DNA of 64,000 bases. Source: Cacajao melanocephalus. Taxonomy: Eukaryota > Chordata > Mammalia > Primates > Pitheciidae. Within the stretch, counting starts at the first letter, position 1. Each line of letters starts with the position of its first letter. The position numbers and the translations under genes are program-made. Below are positions 60,860-64,000 of this stretch, piece after piece. Below the pieces are notes generated by a model. It was not told where the DNA came from, did no database searches, and was given only the letters and a program-made list of their open reading frames with translations. The stretch spans positions 1 to 64,000 of the forward strand of contig CAUYLG010004861.1 of NCBI GenBank assembly GCA_963573385.1, read 5' to 3'.

Positions 60860-61030
60860 CGGTGTCCAGAAATACAATTTTATTGGAACCACAGCCATGC
60901 TCATTTGTTTACATAGGGCCTATGACTGCTTTCACTTCACAATGGCAGGGTTGAGTTGTTGCCACATCTGGCCACTGAAGCTTAAAATCTTTTCCATCTG
61001 GCCTTTACCAGAAGAGACTTGCTGACCCTC
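60860..61030 (+). repeat. Old interspersed repeat
   Basis: 'attttattggaaccacagcc', 'catttgtttacata' and 'ttgttgccacatctggccac' match a common ancient mammalian repeat whose family I cannot name with certainty. Confidence 0.6.
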
Positions 61031-61199
61031 TCCTCTGTATCTACGGATGTCCCTTTCATACCATTATGTTTGCACTACATCAAGACATCTATTGTGGACT
61101 TGATATTATTTTACAACTTTTTGCTTTGTTTTCAAGATTTCCTTGTGAATGCCAGAGTGACACGATATTTGGTAGCAAAGCATGAGCTTCAAAGAGAGA

Positions 61200-61350
61200 T
61201 TTGTGTGGGTCTAGATCCTGGCTTTGCTAGTTCCTAGTTGTGTGACCTTGGGGAAGTCGCTTTTCCTATCTGTCTTAATTTCTTTATCTGTAAAATAAAG
61301 ATAATACCAGCAGGGCTGTTTTGTGAGTTGATGTGTTAACAAGTAGAATG
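61200..61350 (+). repeat. MIR SINE
   Basis: 'gatcctggctttgctagttc', 'gtgtgaccttggggaagtc' and 'tttatctgtaaaataaagat'. Confidence 0.9.
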
Positions 61351-61408
61351 CTCTTTGAACAGTACTCACATGTTGTGAATACTCTCAAATGCTAGCTATT
61401 CTTCTTAC

Positions 61409-61420
61409 TGCGCATGCGCA
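61409..61420. promoter_or_regulatory. Perfect NRF1-type palindrome
   Basis: TGCGCATGCGCA is an exact match to the NRF1 consensus YGCGCAYGCGCR, in an otherwise CpG-poor region. Confidence 0.7.
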
Positions 61421-61538
61421 CGGTCACTTCTAGGGGCTACCTGTTCTGCCAGTGAGCTGGAAACTCACATCACTGCTCTTTGCCTGAAACCGGGTGGCCC
61501 AAGCTTTGGCAAGATGCAGTACTGCCACAGAGTGACCC

Positions 61539-61547
61539 TATAAAAGG
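61539..61547 (+). promoter_or_regulatory. TATA box candidate
   Basis: TATAAAAGG on the plus strand, about 120 bp downstream of the NRF1-type site. A start site about 30 bp later would fall at the T-run of the following Alu. Confidence 0.4.
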
Positions 61548-61566
61548 TGGCTTGGCATGCCCTTCA

Positions 61567-61871
61567 TTTTTTTTTTTTTTTTTTTTTTTTTGAGATGGAG
61601 TCTTGCTGTGTTGCCCAAGCTGGAGTGCAATGGCGTGATCTCACCTCACTGCAACCTCTGCCTCCTGGATTCAAGCAATTCTCCTGCCTCAACTACCTGA
61701 GTAACTGGAATTACAGGCAGGGGCCACCACACCCAGCTAATTTTTGTATTTTTAGTAGAGATGGGGTTTTACCGTGTTGGCCAGGATGGTCTCTATCTCC
61801 TGACTTTGTGATCCGCCCTCCTCGGCCTCCCAAAGTGCTGGGATTATAGGAGTGAGCTACAGTGCCCGGCC
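61567..61871 (-). mobile_element. Alu, full length
   Basis: TSD gcccttc on both sides (right copy at 61872-61878); T-run of about 23. Confidence 0.95.
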
Positions 61872-61878
61872 GCCCTTC

Positions 61879-62366
61879 CTTTTTTTTAGGTGATTGCAAA
61901 TCTTTGCAATCCATCATAGCATTTTATTTCTCACCTAACTGGGAGCAGCTCGAAGGAAAGGACGTGTCTCCAAAAACACGTAGAGTATTCAACGTGGCAT
62001 TTGAGGGGCATAGAAAAACCTGCATATCCCAAGGTCTCAGCTGCATCAGCCAGCCAAAGATCACAATGACGCTTAAGAGGTTTCATAAGGAAGCAAATTG
62101 CTTAAATGAGATTTGAGTCCAGAAGGATGTCCTAGCAATAACCTCTGTATATCTCATTACACCATGAGTAAGTAACGAATGCCATTCAATAGAGTTTCAG
62201 GAAAAATGGGACAAGAGACAGGTTAGATTAGATGGAAGAAAAGCAAGCAAGGCCTGGCATGTGGGATGCTAGGGTGAGCCCTCTGGACTGTGCTAGCAGG
62301 GTGGGCTAAGCAGCCAGGAGAGGACGTGAAGGTGAAAAGATGTCTCAGGGTGACGTGCCATCACTT
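61879..62366. other. Unassigned sequence
   Basis: No gene or clear repeat. Confidence 0.5.
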
Positions 62367-62376
62367 AGATTATTTT

Positions 62377-62675
62377 TATCTATTTATTTTTTGAGACCAA
62401 GTCTCCCTCTGTTTCCCAGGCTGGAGTGCAGTGGTGCAATATGAGCTCACTGCAACCTCTGCCTCCTGGGCTCAAGCGATTCTCCTGCCTCAGCACTCTG
62501 GAGCAGCTGGGATTATAGGTGCGCACCACCATGCCCGGCTAATTTTTGTACTTTTAGTAGAGACGGGGTTTCACCATGTTGACCAGGCTGGTCTCGAACA
62601 CCTGACCTCAGGTGATCTGCCTGCGTCAGCTTCCCAAAATGCTGGGATTACAGGTGTGAGCCACTGTACCTGGCC
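62377..62675 (-). mobile_element. Alu, full length
   Basis: TSD agat(t/a)atttt at 62367-62376 and 62676-62685. Confidence 0.95.
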
Positions 62676-62706
62676 AGATAATTTTCAGAATTAGAGATTA
62701 ATCTTT

Positions 62707-63006
62707 TTTTTTTTTTTTGAGACTGAGTCTCACTCTGTTCCCCAGGCTAGAGTGTAATGGCGTGATCTCAGCTCACTGCAACCTCCGCCCTCCGCTACCT
62801 GGGTTCAAGTGATTCTTCTGCCTCAGCCTCCTGAGTAGCTGGGATTATAGGCACCTGCCACCACACCTGGCTAATTTTGTATTTTTAGTAGAGATGGGGT
62901 TTCACCATATTGGTCAGGCTGGTCTTGAACTCCCGACCTCAGGTGATCTGCCTGCCTTGGCCTCCCAAAGTGCTGGGATTACAGGCATGAGCCACTGCAC
63001 CCAGCC
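62707..63006 (-). mobile_element. Alu, full length
   Basis: TSD gagat(t/g)aatctt on either side. It lies about 30 bp from the previous Alu in the same orientation. Confidence 0.95.
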
Positions 63007-63070
63007 TGAGATGAATCTTAAAAATCAAAATTTCCCCAGTGTCCCAGGCACACTCAAAGCAAAATTAAAT

Positions 63071-63425
63071 AGAGGTTCAGCATCCCTAGTCTGAAAATCT
63101 GATATCTGAAATGCTCCAAAACCCAAAACTTTTTGAGAGTTGATGTGACACCATCGGTGGAAAATTCCACACCTGACCTCATACGATGGATTGCAGTCTA
63201 ACAGCAGTCAAAGCTTTGTTTCTTGGACAAAATTATTTAAAATAGTGTATAAAATTATCTCCAGGCTAAGGTGTATATGAAATATAAATGAATTTCATGT
63301 TCAGACTTGGGTCCCATCCGCAAGACATCTCATTATATATATGCAAATATTCCAAACTCGAAAAATTTTGAAATTTAGAATACTTCTGGTAGCAAGCATT
63401 TTGGATATGGGATACTCAATCTGTA
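63071..63425 (-). mobile_element. Tigger/pogo-type DNA transposon
   Basis: Inverted ends 'ggttcagcatccctagtctg' and 'ggatatgggatactcaatct', with internal 'gacttgggtcccatccgcaag'. Non-coding. Confidence 0.75.

Positions 63426-64000
<575 letters not shown>

Overview
This is a piece of primate nuclear genome. It holds roughly 65 Alu elements, many with intact target-site duplications (TSDs), plus L1, L2, MIR, MER5A-like, MER20-like and Tigger/pogo-type relics. There are no bacterial or organellar features, and coding density is very low. All recognisable coding sequence lies on the minus strand and belongs to one family: the beta-1,6-N-acetylglucosaminyltransferases of the GCNT2 (blood group I-branching) locus.

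Layout, read in the direction of transcription (right to left): (1) 58155-57235 is a frameshifted, stop-containing GCNT copy, best explained as GCNT6 or its relic. (2) 45992-45068 is an intact alternative first coding exon of GCNT2, the A-type (308 codons plus 1 nt). (3) 16309-15391 is a second intact alternative first coding exon, the B-type (306 codons plus 1 nt). All three end in the same reading phase, within the glycine codon of an NRIPG motif, at a consensus GT splice donor. None carries the C-terminal region, which in this gene is encoded by shared downstream exons 2 and 3. Those exons and the C-type first exon are not in the window and should lie beyond its left end. Exons A and B are therefore alternatives that give isoforms with different N-terminal and central catalytic sequence but a common C-terminus. 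From memory, both exons differ from the human proteins at several percent of residues, so a non-human primate is likelier than human; this is not verified.

The rest is intronic or intergenic: Alu clusters, often nested, inside older repeats, separated by stretches of unassigned sequence. The most notable non-genic items are a roughly 120-bp direct duplication inside a rearranged Alu pair (31484-31606 and 32620-32742), an Alu block with three right arms inside one TSD (52238-53016), a 46-bp micro-insertion flanked by 17-bp direct repeats (33366-33445), and a candidate promoter with a perfect NRF1-type palindrome and a TATA box (61409-61547). A hydrophobic 501-bp minus-strand ORF (11383-11886) may be the relic of a membrane transporter.

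I found no new enzymatic or defence system here. Repeat boundaries come from reading by eye and may be off by 5-20 bases; the splice donors, start codons and quoted TSDs were read base by base.
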